A stretch of DNA of 64,000 nt, from contig NZ_CP074349.1 of the NCBI RefSeq assembly GCF_018343775.1, positions 4,578,001 to 4,642,000 of the forward strand, in the 5' to 3' direction. Positions 1-9,132 of the stretch are shown piece after piece (position 1 is the stretch's first letter; each line of letters starts with the position of its first letter). Source of the stretch: Pseudomonas cichorii. GTDB lineage: Bacteria > Pseudomonadota > Gammaproteobacteria > Pseudomonadales > Pseudomonadaceae. Both the position numbers and the translations under genes were made by a program. A model generated the notes under the pieces. The model searched no databases, was not told the DNA's origin, and saw nothing but the letters and a program-made list of their open reading frames with translations.

Positions 1-2
1 AT

Positions 3-329
3 GCTTCAAAGACCATGTTCAAGGAGCGTATCGCTCATGGCATGTTCAGTGGTGCGTTGATCAGTGCGGCAGTGGCCTGCGAGTTGCCTGGACCGGGCAC
101 TATCTATATCGGCCAGCAGATGAGCTTCCAGAAGCCGGTGAAACTGGGCGATACCCTGACCGTACGCCTGGAAATCCTGGAAAAGCTGCCGAAATTCCGC
201 GTGCGCATCGCGACCCGCGTATTCAACCAGAACGATGAGCTGGTGGTGGATGGCGAAGCGGAAATCCTTGCTCCTCGCAAGCAGCAGACCGTTGACCTGA
301 CCGTGCTGCCGGAAATCACCTTCGGCTGA
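3..329 (+). CDS. phaJ1: (R)-specific enoyl-CoA hydratase (MaoC-like), 5' end cut by window
   Basis: C-terminal 108 residues of a MaoC-type hotdog-fold (R)-specific enoyl-CoA hydratase, which links fatty-acid beta-oxidation to polyhydroxyalkanoate monomers. The frame is open from base 3, so the start and the N-terminal half, which carries the catalytic Asp/His motif in this family, lie outside the window. Visible are the FKERIAHGMFSGALIS stretch, the LPGPGTIY turn and the RVFNQ...VVDGEAEI strands, which closely match what I remember of Pseudomonas PhaJ1. The stop is TGA at 327-329, followed by a hairpin terminator. The family is secure; the subtype rests on memory of the PhaJ1 sequence. Confidence 0.85.
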   Translation, partial: ASKTMFKERIAHGMFSGALISAAVACELPGPGTIYIGQQMSFQKPVKLGDTLTVRLEILEKLPKFRVRIATRVFNQNDELVVDGEAEILAPRKQQTVDLTVLPEITFG

Positions 330-335
330 TAGTAG

Positions 336-423
336 AAGCCAATTCATTCGCGAAGACCCATTGAATCCGATAAAGATATGTCGTGCTCGATGCTGTCTCG
401 CGAATGAATTCGTTGGCTTTTTT
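336..423. terminator. REP-like inverted repeat acting as terminator
   Basis: The left arm AAGCCAATTCATTCGCGA (336-353) pairs with TCGCGAATGAA...TTGGCTT (398-420) and is followed by a T run, so it would terminate phaJ1. The core GAATTCATTCGCGA is shared with at least six other intergenic sites in this window. Confidence 0.7.
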
Positions 424-490
424 CAAAAAAAATGGGCAACCGAAGTCGCCCTAAATGCCTTGCGTGCTCTTGTTATGGAAGGCCTGAGCC

Positions 491-601
491 TTACTTGCGC
501 TTTTGCGAGTCCTTCCAGATGAAAAGTCCGAAGCCTGCGAAGAAAACAAGCATCAGGCCGACGGTGACGACACCTGCGACAACCACATTGTCCAGAAACA
601 T
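491..601 (-). CDS. ccoM: CcoM-like 36-residue single-helix membrane protein
   Basis: A 36-residue protein beginning MFLDNVVVAGVV, with one hydrophobic helix (about residues 5-29) and a charged tail ending WKDSQKRK. It closely resembles, from memory, CcoM, the small extra subunit of the cbb3-type cytochrome oxidase of P. stutzeri, which helps assembly or stability. A strong ribosome-binding site AGGAGG lies 7 bases before the ATG. Two palindromes resembling Anr/Fnr boxes lie upstream at 665-678 and 714-727, as expected for an oxidase component used at low oxygen. The gene stands alone and is easily missed because of its size. The reading frame is confident; the CcoM identity is probable. Confidence 0.75.
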   Translation of the reverse strand: MFLDNVVVAGVVTVGLMLVFFAGFGLFIWKDSQKRK

Positions 602-664
602 AACTTCGCCTCCTGCTCTGCCCGTTCGATGGAGCTAGATTAACCACAACGGCGCGCAAAGAAA

Positions 665-678
665 TTGACCCAGATCAG
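665..678. promoter_or_regulatory. candidate Anr/Fnr box 1
   Basis: TTGACCCAGATCAG fits the Anr/Fnr consensus TTGAT-N4-ATCAA at 8 of 10 defined bases. It lies 63 bases upstream of the ccoM-like ATG, a workable distance for an activator site near -41. Confidence 0.45.
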
Positions 679-713
679 TGATCCCGAAGCTCGACAGGTG
701 AGCGTGGGGACAA

Positions 714-727
714 CTGATCCGGGTCAA
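714..727. promoter_or_regulatory. candidate Anr/Fnr box 2
   Basis: CTGATCCGGGTCAA also fits TTGAT-N4-ATCAA at 8 of 10 defined bases. It lies 35 bases from box 1, between the ccoM-like gene and the 3' end of the gene at 760-918. Confidence 0.35.
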
Positions 728-759
728 CGGATCTGAAACGGGGTATGGAACAGCAGGTA

Positions 760-918
760 TCAGCGCTTTTTCGGCTTCTTGCCGGGCTTTTTCTTGCCAC
801 TGAGTGGCATCGCCTGTTCAAAGGCATTGCGTACTTCATTAAGGCGTTTGTCGTTCAGATCGTGAACACGCCTGGCGCGCTCGGCGCCCAGATCGATCAG
901 CTTTTCATCTTCGCTCAT
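760..918 (-). CDS. small basic-tailed hypothetical protein
   Basis: 52 residues starting MSEDEKLIDLGAERARRV, predicted helical with many charges and a lysine-rich tail (KKKPGKKPKKR) that could bind nucleic acid or a membrane surface. I chose the ATG at 918 because the in-frame extension upstream to 993 is low-quality sequence starting MHPRW, and no good ribosome-binding site supports it. It follows the 1000-1338 gene on the same strand, so the two are probably co-transcribed. I do not recognise a family with a known function. Confidence 0.6.
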   Translation of the reverse strand: MSEDEKLIDLGAERARRVHDLNDKRLNEVRNAFEQAMPLSGKKKPGKKPKKR

Positions 919-999
919 GACTGCAGCTCTCGGACACTCGGTATCAGGAGCAATAATGCTCAATCGCAGCGACGATGACCAGCGAGGATGCATCGCACC

Positions 1000-1338
1000 T
1001 CACACCTCGACATCGACCCACAGGCCTTGACGCGGCTCATTGTCGATCAGGGGAACGACAGGCACGGTGTTGTCGGCATTCAGGAAAGTGCCGGGAACGG
1101 CAAACTGCTCGATGTGCTCACCTTCTTCTTCATGATGCTGACGCTGTTGCTGCTGGCGCTGCTGCTCTTCACGCAGCATCAAGGCACTTCGCTCGGCATC
1201 TTCATGGCGAAGGTCGATATTGGTTTCACTGGAGCTCGGTTGCACCGGGGCGACAGGTGGTATGTCCGGCATGCGCTTGGCCGGGTCCAGTTGCGACGTC
1301 ACGGGTACCACACTCAGCGGAAGCGTCGGTTGCAGCAT
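1000..1338 (-). CDS. Gln-rich coiled-coil hypothetical protein
   Basis: 112 residues starting MLQPTLPLSVVPVTSQ. The middle (about 45-75) is a strongly charged, glutamine-rich segment (EEQQRQQQQRQHHEEEGEH) expected to form a coiled coil. The N-terminus is proline-rich and the C-terminus short and hydrophobic. There is no signal peptide or membrane helix. It is divergent from rapA and upstream of the small gene at 760-918. No function can be assigned; similar proteins in Pseudomonas are annotated only as hypothetical as far as I recall. Confidence 0.6.
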   Translation of the reverse strand: MLQPTLPLSVVPVTSQLDPAKRMPDIPPVAPVQPSSSETNIDLRHEDAERSALMLREEQQRQQQQRQHHEEEGEHIEQFAVPGTFLNADNTVPVVPLIDNEPRQGLWVDVEV

Positions 1339-1554
1339 GATTTTCGTCTCCTGTTATTTGGGCTTTCGGCTGCCATTCCGTCGACTTGAACGCCTTTCGG
1401 GAAAACTTTTCGACTATGTTTGGCGTAATAAGTGCCCGAAAGGGCGTATTTGTCATGATTGATGCCGATAACAGGTGTTTTTTCACTACCGCCTTTGGCT
1501 TCAGGGCGTGTTCCGTTAACATAGTCGGCTTTTTCAAAGCGGGAGTCAGGCAGC

Positions 1555-4401
1555 ATGGCGCAGCAGTATCAACCGGGGCAACGCTGGATTAGCGACAGCG
1601 AAGCCGAGCTGGGTTTGGGCACCGTTCTGGCACAGGATGGCCGCTTATTGACCGTGCTCTATCCGGCCACTGGCGACACGCGTCAATACGCACTGCGTAA
1701 TGCTCCATTGACCCGGGTACGTTTTTCTCCGGGCGATGTGATCACGCACTTCGAGAACTGGAAGATGACCGTACGGGAAGTCGAGGATGTCGACGGGCTG
1801 CTGGTCTACCACGGCCTCAACGCACAGAACGCAGCCGTTACCCTTCCGGAAACCCAGTTGTCGAACTTCATTCAGTTCCGCCTGGCTACCGACCGCCTGT
1901 TCGCCGGGCAGATCGACCCGCTGGCGTGGTTCTCCCTGCGTTATAACACCCTTGAGCACACCAGCCGTCAGTTGCAGTCCTCTCTGTGGGGTCTGGGCGG
2001 CGTGCGTGCCCAACCTATCGCTCACCAGTTGCACATTGCCCGTGAAGTCGCTGACCGCATCGCGCCACGGGTTCTGCTGGCAGACGAAGTAGGCCTGGGT
2101 AAAACCATCGAAGCAGGCCTGGTGATCCATCGCCAGCTGCTTTCAGGCCGCGCCAGCCGCATCCTGATCCTGGTCCCGGAAAACCTTCAGCACCAGTGGC
2201 TGGTTGAAATGCGTCGTCGCTTCAACCTGCAGGTCGCCCTGTTCGACGCCGAGCGTTTCATCGAAAGCGATGCCGGTAACCCGTTCGAGGACACTCAGTT
2301 GGCGCTGGTCGCCCTGGAGTGGCTGGTCGAGGACGAAAAAGCCCAGGATGCCCTGTTTGCCGCAGGCTGGGACCTGATGGTGGTCGACGAAGCCCACCAC
2401 CTGGTCTGGCACGAAGAAAAGGTCAGCCCCGAATACTCGCTGGTCGAGCAACTGGCCGAAGTCATTCCCGGCGTCCTGCTGCTGACCGCAACCCCTGAGC
2501 AACTGGGCCAGGACAGCCACTTTGCCCGCCTGCGCCTGCTGGACCCGAACCGCTTCCACGACCTGCAGGCCTTCCGCGCCGAAAGCGAAAACTATCGTCC
2601 GGTCGCCGAAGCCGTTCAGGAACTGCTGGACAAGGGCAAGCTGTCGGACAAGGCCCACCAGACCATTCATGGCTTCCTGGGCGCCGAAGGTGAAAGCCTG
2701 CTGAGCGCCGTGAACGCTGGCGATGAAGAAGCAAAGGCGCGCCTGATCCGCGAGTTACTGGATCGCCATGGCACCGGCCGCGTGCTTTTCCGGAATACCC
2801 GTGCTGCCGTTCAGGGCTTCCCTGAGCGTCAGTTGCATCAGTATCCGCTGCCCTGCCCTGCCGAATACCTGGAACTGCCACTGGGCGAGCATGCCGACCT
2901 GTACCCGGAAGTCAGCTTCCAGTCGCAGCCGGAGATCACCGAAGAAGAACGCTGGTGGCGCTTCGACCCACGGGTTGACTGGCTGATCGACACCCTCAAG
3001 ATGCTCAAGCGCGTCAAGGTACTGGTCATCTGCGCCCATGCCGAAACCGCCATGGACCTGGAAGACGCGCTGCGCGTGCGTTCCGGCATCCCGGCCACCG
3101 TGTTCCACGAAGGCATGAACATTCTGGAGCGCGACCGCGCAGCGGCCTATTTTGCCGATGAAGAATTCGGAGCACAGGTTCTGATCTGTTCGGAAATCGG
3201 CAGTGAAGGCCGCAACTTCCAGTTCTCCCATCATCTGGTGCTGTTCGATCTGCCAGCGCACCCGGACCTGCTGGAGCAGCGTATCGGCCGTCTGGACCGT
3301 ATCGGCCAGAAGCACACCATCGAGCTGCATGTCCCCTTCCTGGAAACCAGCCCGCAAGCGCGTCTGTTCCAGTGGTATCACGAAGCGCTCAATGCCTTCC
3401 TCAATACCTGCCCGACCGGCAACGCCCTGCAACACCAGTTCGGCCCGCGCCTGCTGCCGCTGCTGGAAAGCGGTGACGACGATGAATGGCAGAGCCTGAT
3501 CGACGAAGCCCGCACCGAGCGTGAGCGTCTGGAAAGCGAACTGCATACCGGTCGTGACCGCCTGCTGGAACTCAACTCCGGCGGCGCTGGCGAAGGTGAA
3601 GCACTGGTGGAGGCGATTCTGGAGCAGGACGACCAGTTCACCCTGCCGATCTACATGGAAACCCTGTTCGACGCCTTTGGTATCGACAGTGAAGACCATT
3701 CGGAAAACGCCCTGATCCTCAAGCCGAGCGAAAAAATGCTCGACGCCAGCTTCCCGCTGGGCGACGACGAAGGCGTGACCATCACTTACGACCGCAACCA
3801 GGCGCTGTCTCGCGAAGACATGCAGTTCATTACCTGGGAACACCCGATGGTTCAGGGCGGCATGGATCTGGTGCTGTCCGGCTCCATGGGCAACACCTCG
3901 GTGGCGCTGATCAAGAACAAGGCCCTCAAGCCGGGCACCGTGCTGCTGGAACTGATCTACGTCAGCGAAGTGGTCGCGCCGCGCTCCCTGCAACTGGGTC
4001 GCTACCTGCCGCCTGCTGCACTGCGTTGCCTGCTGGATGCAAACGGCAACGATCTGGCCAGCCGCGTTTCGTTCAGCACCCTGAACGATCAACTGGAAAG
4101 CGTGCCACGCGCCAGCGCCAACAAGTTCATCCAGGCACAACGCGACGTGCTGACGCCCAGGATCAACGCCGGTGAGGAACGAATTGCCCCGAAACACGCC
4201 GAGCGCGTGGCCGAGGCACAGCGTCGTCTGGCAGCCGATACTGAAGAGGAACTGGCACGCCTGACAGCCCTGCAAGCCGTCAACCCGACCGTTCGCGACA
4301 GCGAGCTGGTCGCCCTGCGCAACCAACGCGAACAAGGCCTGGCCATGCTTGAAAAAGCAGCGCTGCGCCTGGAAGCGATTCGGGTGCTGGTAGCTGGCTG
4401 A
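1555..4401 (+). CDS. rapA: RNA polymerase-associated Swi2/Snf2 ATPase RapA
   Basis: 948 residues; E. coli RapA has 968. It is an ATP-dependent translocase that binds RNA polymerase and promotes its recycling after stalling or termination. Two N-terminal beta-barrel (Tudor-like) domains cover about residues 1-110. Helicase motif I is [10 protein letters not shown] (175-184) and motif II is DEAHH (278-282). The second RecA lobe carries motifs V/VI around [12 protein letters not shown] and [11 protein letters not shown]. The long C-terminal region (from about 620) is RapA-specific. The start at 1555 is the only sensible one, in phase with [11 protein letters not shown]. It is an isolated gene with a REP hairpin after the stop. 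Confidence 0.97.
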   Translation: MAQQYQPGQRWISDSEAELGLGTVLAQDGRLLTVLYPATGDTRQYALRNAPLTRVRFSPGDVITHFENWKMTVREVEDVDGLLVYHGLNAQNAAVTLPETQLSNFIQFRLATDRLFAGQIDPLAWFSLRYNTLEHTSRQLQSSLWGLGGVRAQPIAHQLHIAREVADRIAPRVLLADEVGLGKTIEAGLVIHRQLLSGRASRILILVPENLQHQWLVEMRRRFNLQVALFDAERFIESDAGNPFEDTQLALVALEWLVEDEKAQDALFAAGWDLMVVDEAHHLVWHEEKVSPEYSLVEQLAEVIPGVLLLTATPEQLGQDSHFARLRLLDPNRFHDLQAFRAESENYRPVAEAVQELLDKGKLSDKAHQTIHGFLGAEGESLLSAVNAGDEEAKARLIRELLDRHGTGRVLFRNTRAAVQGFPERQLHQYPLPCPAEYLELPLGEHADLYPEVSFQSQPEITEEERWWRFDPRVDWLIDTLKMLKRVKVLVICAHAETAMDLEDALRVRSGIPATVFHEGMNILERDRAAAYFADEEFGAQVLICSEIGSEGRNFQFSHHLVLFDLPAHPDLLEQRIGRLDRIGQKHTIELHVPFLETSPQARLFQWYHEALNAFLNTCPTGNALQHQFGPRLLPLLESGDDDEWQSLIDEARTERERLESELHTGRDRLLELNSGGAGEGEALVEAILEQDDQFTLPIYMETLFDAFGIDSEDHSENALILKPSEKMLDASFPLGDDEGVTITYDRNQALSREDMQFITWEHPMVQGGMDLVLSGSMGNTSVALIKNKALKPGTVLLELIYVSEVVAPRSLQLGRYLPPAALRCLLDANGNDLASRVSFSTLNDQLESVPRASANKFIQAQRDVLTPRINAGEERIAPKHAERVAEAQRRLAADTEEELARLTALQAVNPTVRDSELVALRNQREQGLAMLEKAALRLEAIRVLVAG

Positions 4402-4405
4402 TAGC

Positions 4406-4458
4406 TTGCTCGCGAATGAATTTGCTCCTTGTGCTGGAGCGAATTCATTCGCGCAAGG
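4406..4458. repeat. REP-like palindrome downstream of rapA
   Basis: CTTGCTCGCGAATGAATTTGCTCC pairs with GGAGCGAATTCATTCGCGCAAG across a 6-7 base loop. It lies in the convergent gap between rapA and the MFS gene and could end transcription in both directions. Confidence 0.75.
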
Positions 4459-4467
4459 CCGTCACGC

Positions 4468-5805
4468 TTACCCAGGATTCAGCATCCTGTCGGTCATCCG
4501 CTTGGCATCTCTCGTGAAACAACGCGAGGCCAGCAGCAGAAACACCAGGGTCATGCCCAGGGTCACCGGGATCAGGTACATCGCATCGTGCAATCCGGTG
4601 GCCTTGAAGCTTTCATCCATCTGCACCGCCCCCGCCAGCGTCATCGCTTCATGGGCATAGTGATCGGATAACCAGCCAACCACCACCGGCCCAAGCCCGC
4701 CGCCCAGCAGATACAACCCGGCAAAGAACAACGCCATGGCCGTCGCTCGCAGACGCGGCTCCACCACGTCCTGAATGGCGGTGTAGACGCAGGTATAGAA
4801 GTTATAGGCGAACAGCCAGCCGACGCTGAATACCGCCACAAACACCCCGATTTCGACCCTTCCCGCGTGCAAGGCATACCCCGTCGCCAGGGTGGCGACC
4901 AGCATGCTGAACACCGCAAACAACAGTCGTCCGTTGGGCGAGCGCTGGTGCAGTTTGTCCGCGATCAGGCCGCCCAGGGTCAGGCCGATCAACCCGGTGA
5001 CGCCGACAATGATCCCGGTCGCCACCGCCGCTTCCTGCAGAGACACCTGAAAGTAGCGTTGCAGCATCGGCACCATGAACGAGTTGCAGGCATAGGTCGC
5101 GAAATTGAAGGTCAGCCCCGCCAGCACCAGCCAGCAAAAGGTCGGGATCGACAGAACCCGACGAACCGGCTTTTCGATCTTCTCTTCGGACATCTGCACA
5201 CTTTCGGCAGCGCCACGCTTGGGTTCACGGATAAAGAAGATGAACACCGCCAGAATCAGGCCGGGAACCGCCGCGATAAAGAACGGGGCACGCCAGCTGT
5301 CGAACGCCTTGACCATCGCACCGATGGTGAAAAACGCCAGCAGAAGTCCCAGCGGCAGGCCCAGCATGAAAATGCCGATGGCTCGCGAGCGACGATGGGC
5401 CGGGAACAGATCACCGATCAATGAGTTGGCCGCTGGCGCATAACTGGCCTCACCGATCCCGACCCCCATGCGCACCAGCAGGAATGTCCAGAAGCTGTTG
5501 GCCATGCCGTTGACCGCCGTCAGCCCGCTCCAGACGGCAAGCCCCCAGCCCATCAGTTTCTTGCGTGAGCCCGTATCGGCCATACGCCCGAGAGGCAAGC
5601 CTGCAATCGCATAGACAAGGGTAAACGCCGTGCCCAGAAGCCCGAGCTGGAAGTCGCTCAGGTGCCATTCCTTGCGAATGGGCTCGGTGATGATCGCCGG
5701 AATCGCTCGATCAAAGAAGTTGAACAGGTTGGCCAGAAACAGCAGAAACAAAACGCGCCAGGCATTGGAAGCCTGGACGGAGCTGTCGGTCGGGGGGTTG
5801 TTCAT
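4468..5805 (-). CDS. MFS transporter, spinster-like
   Basis: 445 residues with about 12 hydrophobic segments, a major facilitator superfamily secondary transporter of the inner membrane. The N-terminal half shows the family signature around LGRMADTGSRKKLMGWGL (loop 2-3, G-x-x-x-D-x2-x-R-K). The LFNFFDRAIPAIITEPI start of helix 1 resembles the spinster/hexuronate-type subgroup found beside aromatic or lipid catabolic genes. No catabolic neighbour is present, so the substrate is unknown. It is transcribed toward rapA, with a 320-base gap upstream to the divergent cyclic-di-GMP gene. Confidence 0.85.
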   Translation of the reverse strand: MNNPPTDSSVQASNAWRVLFLLFLANLFNFFDRAIPAIITEPIRKEWHLSDFQLGLLGTAFTLVYAIAGLPLGRMADTGSRKKLMGWGLAVWSGLTAVNGMANSFWTFLLVRMGVGIGEASYAPAANSLIGDLFPAHRRSRAIGIFMLGLPLGLLLAFFTIGAMVKAFDSWRAPFFIAAVPGLILAVFIFFIREPKRGAAESVQMSEEKIEKPVRRVLSIPTFCWLVLAGLTFNFATYACNSFMVPMLQRYFQVSLQEAAVATGIIVGVTGLIGLTLGGLIADKLHQRSPNGRLLFAVFSMLVATLATGYALHAGRVEIGVFVAVFSVGWLFAYNFYTCVYTAIQDVVEPRLRATAMALFFAGLYLLGGGLGPVVVGWLSDHYAHEAMTLAGAVQMDESFKATGLHDAMYLIPVTLGMTLVFLLLASRCFTRDAKRMTDRMLNPG

Positions 5806-6125
5806 GAGGCATCCATCCCTTTTTTCTTCCTACTCTAGAGCCCTGCTGACAAATCGACTGTAAACATTCGTAAAAGACCTCAAATGCAGGAGCCCAGGTT
5901 TTTATAACCATTGGTTATTGAGGCAATTCCATTTTTTTGAGTGTTGACACTGGCAGGATTCTTTCAGCTTCTATACTCATGTCTATTCGCCAGGCTGAGA
6001 CTTTGTGCGAAAAGTCGGAGAGCGATGCTCAGGCAAGGTGAAACGCAGCATGAGCGATGCGCAGCCGCTTTACGTACATAGCCTGAAGCCTTGGTGAACC
6101 CTGGCAGTGAACAATAGGGCTCGCT
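5806..6125. other. divergent intergenic region with structured leader
   Basis: 320 bases between the MFS gene and the MHYT-GGDEF-EAL gene, with no coding signal. A TTGACA at 5944-5949 and a TATACT at 5972-5977 face the + gene, but their 22-base spacing is too long for a normal sigma-70 promoter. Downstream, about 5985-6125 is rich in short hairpins: GACTTT...AAAGTC, GAGC-GAT-GCTC and CCCTGG...AGGG. It looks like a folded 5' leader. I could not match it to a known riboswitch class. Confidence 0.4.
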
Positions 6126-8438
6126 ATGGAATGGCTCGGTTTGAATATGTTTGTCGGTTTTCCGGCTAACGGGCAATTACTGATCAACTGCAGTCATAAC
6201 TTGTTTCTGGTAGCGCTGGCCTACGGGGTCGCTTGCGCAGCCTGTTTTGCAACGCTGGACATCACGGATCGGATCATTCAGGTCGAGGCGAGCAAGAGCC
6301 GCCGCGTCTGGAAGGCCCTGGCCGCGCTATGTCTGGCGGGCGGCATCTGGGCCATGCATTTCATCAGCATGCTGGCTTTTCAGGCACCACTGAAAATCAG
6401 TTATGACCTGCCCATCACCATCTCGTCCCTGCTGATCGTGCTGGCCGGCGGGCTGCTCGCCGTCAAGGCGCTGAGCATGGAAACCCTGACCATCAAGCGT
6501 TGCCTGATCACATCTGTGATCATGGGGCTGACCATCAGCATCATGCATTACGTCGGCATGGCAGCCATGCGCTCAGATGCCATCCAGTATTACGAGCCGA
6601 ACATGTTTGCCCTGTCGATTCTGGTTGCCATTCTGGCCAGCGTGGCACTGCTGACCCTTTCCAGGCATTTGCGTCATCACAGCGGGATGTTTCACCAGAT
6701 GTTCAAGTACGGCCTCAGCCTGCTGCTGGGCGCAGGCCTGCTGACCATGCACCTGATGGGAATGGAGGCCTTGCAACTGCTTCTGCCTCTGGAAGCGCAA
6801 CTACAGATCCCCAACACCGAAAACAGCCAGCAACTGGGGCTGACCATCGCGATCATCACCCTGCTGATCATTGCCGGAAGCATCAGCGCGGCGATGGCCG
6901 ACAAGAAGCTGCAAAGCAAGGAACACGACCTGCAACGAGTCAACGCCCTGCTCAGCCAACTGGATCAGGCCCGGGTGTCCCTGCAGCAGGTTGCGCACTA
7001 CGACCCGCTGACCAACCTGATCAACCGACGCGGTTTCAACCAGATATTCGGAGAGAAGCTGCTGGAGCACAGCGTCAGCAACGGCATGCTGGCGGTGATG
7101 TTTCTGGATATCGACCACTTCAAGCGCATCAACGACAGCCTGGGCCACGACGCCGGGGATGAACTGCTCAAGGTGATTGCCGAACGAATCCGCAGCGCAA
7201 CGCGGATTCAGGATGTGGTGGCCCGCTTCGGTGGCGACGAGTTCTGCATCCTGCTCAGCATTCCCGACTACGAAGAGGCGCGGCATCTGGCCTATCGGGT
7301 CATGCAGAAGATGAAGGAAACCATCGCCCTGGCAGGCCGGCGCATGGTGATGACCACCAGTATCGGCATCGCGGTCTTTCCCCGTGACGGTGCAACCTGC
7401 GACGAACTGCTCAAGCACGCGGATCTGGCGCTGTACCAATCCAAGGGCAACGGCCGTAATCGGGTCAATTTCTTCAGCCCGGCCCTCAAGACCAAGGCCA
7501 GCCTGGAGCTGCATCTGGAAGAAGAGCTGCGCAACGCCCTGCGCGAAGAAACGGGTCTGCAGGTCTACTACCAACCCATCGTCGACCTGCGGACCGGTCA
7601 TGTCGCCAAGTTAGAGGCACTGGTGCGCTGGCATCACCCACAGCATGGCCTGCTGATACCGGATCGTTTCATCGGCATCGCCGAAGCCAACGGGCTGATC
7701 GCCGAACTGGACAACTGGGTATTACGCCGCGCCTGCAAGGACCTGGGCGCCCTGCGCCTGGACGGGTTCGACAAGATGATCATTGCGGTGAACTGCTCGG
7801 CGCTCAATCTGGCCAGGGATGAACTGGTCCATGAAGTCGAACAGGCGTTAAGCGAGGCCAATGTAGCCCCGGGGCGCCTGGAACTGGAGGTGACCGAGAA
7901 CGCCCTGATGGGCAATATCAGCAACACCATCGTGATGCTCAAGCAAATTCGCAGCCTGGGTGTTTCGCTCTCCATCGACGACTTCGGGACCGGCTATTCA
8001 TCACTTGCCTATCTCAAGCGCCTGCCGCTGGACACCCTGAAGATCGACCGCTCCTTCATCATCGACATTCCCAAGTCGCCACAGGACATGGAGATTGTTC
8101 AGGCGATTATCGTCATGGCTCACACCTTGCGCCTGAAGGTCGTGACAGAAGGCGTGGAAACCCCGGCGCAACTGGAGTTTCTCAGTCAGTACGGCTGCGA
8201 TTATGTGCAAGGCTATCTGTTCAGCAAACCACAACCTCTGGAACGCCTGCTGCCACTGGTCAAACAGATGAACCAGCGCGAGCCGGCCAGCCTGTTGCCA
8301 AACTCCGCGATGCTTGAAGGCAAGGATCTGGACGCCGACACCCCACGTTCACTCGATCTTTTCAGTGAACTGCCGGGCATTGAAAACCAGGCCATTCGCA
8401 GTGCCAACCGCACCAAACGCTCAAGGTGGTCGGATTGA
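6126..8438 (+). CDS. MHYT-GGDEF-EAL cyclic-di-GMP signalling protein
   Basis: 770 residues. The N-terminal ~245 form a seven-helix MHYT sensor domain with repeated M-H-(Y/F/L) motifs (MHFISM, MHYVGM, MHLMGM), thought to bind a metal and sense a diatomic gas or redox state. A GGDEF diguanylate cyclase domain follows, with intact GGDEF at 369-373 and the RxxD inhibitory site five residues before it (RIQD). The EAL phosphodiesterase domain has an intact EAL at 497-499 and DDFGTGYSSL. Both catalytic signatures are complete, so it may act in either direction; related P. aeruginosa proteins of this layout are MucR and NbdA. It stands alone. Confidence 0.93.
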   Translation: MEWLGLNMFVGFPANGQLLINCSHNLFLVALAYGVACAACFATLDITDRIIQVEASKSRRVWKALAALCLAGGIWAMHFISMLAFQAPLKISYDLPITISSLLIVLAGGLLAVKALSMETLTIKRCLITSVIMGLTISIMHYVGMAAMRSDAIQYYEPNMFALSILVAILASVALLTLSRHLRHHSGMFHQMFKYGLSLLLGAGLLTMHLMGMEALQLLLPLEAQLQIPNTENSQQLGLTIAIITLLIIAGSISAAMADKKLQSKEHDLQRVNALLSQLDQARVSLQQVAHYDPLTNLINRRGFNQIFGEKLLEHSVSNGMLAVMFLDIDHFKRINDSLGHDAGDELLKVIAERIRSATRIQDVVARFGGDEFCILLSIPDYEEARHLAYRVMQKMKETIALAGRRMVMTTSIGIAVFPRDGATCDELLKHADLALYQSKGNGRNRVNFFSPALKTKASLELHLEEELRNALREETGLQVYYQPIVDLRTGHVAKLEALVRWHHPQHGLLIPDRFIGIAEANGLIAELDNWVLRRACKDLGALRLDGFDKMIIAVNCSALNLARDELVHEVEQALSEANVAPGRLELEVTENALMGNISNTIVMLKQIRSLGVSLSIDDFGTGYSSLAYLKRLPLDTLKIDRSFIIDIPKSPQDMEIVQAIIVMAHTLRLKVVTEGVETPAQLEFLSQYGCDYVQGYLFSKPQPLERLLPLVKQMNQREPASLLPNSAMLEGKDLDADTPRSLDLFSELPGIENQAIRSANRTKRSRWSD

Positions 8439-8494
8439 AAAACAGGAGGCCGGTAAAGACGCGCCCTCCCGGATGCGCCATCACAGTGCAAATA

Positions 8495-8800
8495 TCAGTC
8501 CCGCGCCCTGTTCTGGATCAGGACCCAGGGCGAGACCACCACCGCCCACAGCAACGGATCGCTTTCAACAAGCTCCATCGCCTTTGACTCAGACACCTTG
8601 CCGACCTGTCCGCTGGCCAGCCAGGCGGAAACCTTGCTGGCATCATTTTCAGCCATGGCTTGGGCAACTTCGATCAGATCCAGCGGTTCCTCGACCCACA
8701 ACAGGGCACCCTTGGCAAAGAATGGTTGCAATTCTTTCCAAGTAATCGAAGCGGTTTCGCCAAGCAGTTTGGCATAGAGGGTGCTAGGTTCTTGCGTCAT
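8495..8800 (-). CDS. DUF2288 family protein
   Basis: 101 residues from MTQEPSTLYAKLLGETASITW. It is small, acidic and mostly helical, with WKELQPFFAKGALLWVE and WLASGQVGKV segments typical of the DUF2288 family as I remember it. The family has no established function. The ATG at 8800, preceded by GGTG, is preferred over a TTG four codons upstream. It is convergent with the cyclic-di-GMP gene; upstream is a 332-base gap. Confidence 0.75.
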   Translation of the reverse strand: MTQEPSTLYAKLLGETASITWKELQPFFAKGALLWVEEPLDLIEVAQAMAENDASKVSAWLASGQVGKVSESKAMELVESDPLLWAVVVSPWVLIQNRARD

Positions 8801-9132
8801 GGGTTTCACCAAAAGAAAAATCGGCGCAATGATAACGCCGCCTTTTCCGCAGACAAACCCGAATGCGCATTAATCGATCGTCGGAAAGTTATTCAGGAGT
8901 CCATGAAATGGGGGTCGTATTCATGGGCTTAATTGGTTGAATTATGTAACTTTCTTTCGATTAAGCGACATCAATCGATTTCCCTCCCTGCGCCCAGCTT
9001 TTCAAGCCATCAACCAGCACTCTAAACTGTTCCGGTACAGTTGGCAGAGTGGGGAGGCGATCGGTTATCACGTCCGATCCTGCAGCTTTAGCCATCAGGA
9101 TTATAAAAACTACAACGCAAGAGTGGAGCATC
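8801..9132. other. intergenic region upstream of braC
   Basis: 332 bases between the DUF2288 gene and braC, AT-rich in the middle (8930-8970). It should hold the promoters for both genes. I see no gene, no convincing sigma-70 pair at the right spacing and no strong hairpin. GATTATAAAAAC at about 9096-9107 could be part of a braC -10 region. Confidence 0.3.

Noticed and set aside
2755..4335. Long minus-strand frame (526 codons) opposite rapA
   Set aside because: It is a shadow of rapA's GC-rich codon pattern; RapA is complete and intact on the + strand.
5944..5977. Sigma-70 promoter for the cyclic-di-GMP gene (TTGACA and TATACT)
   Set aside because: The spacing of 22 bases is too long to call confidently.
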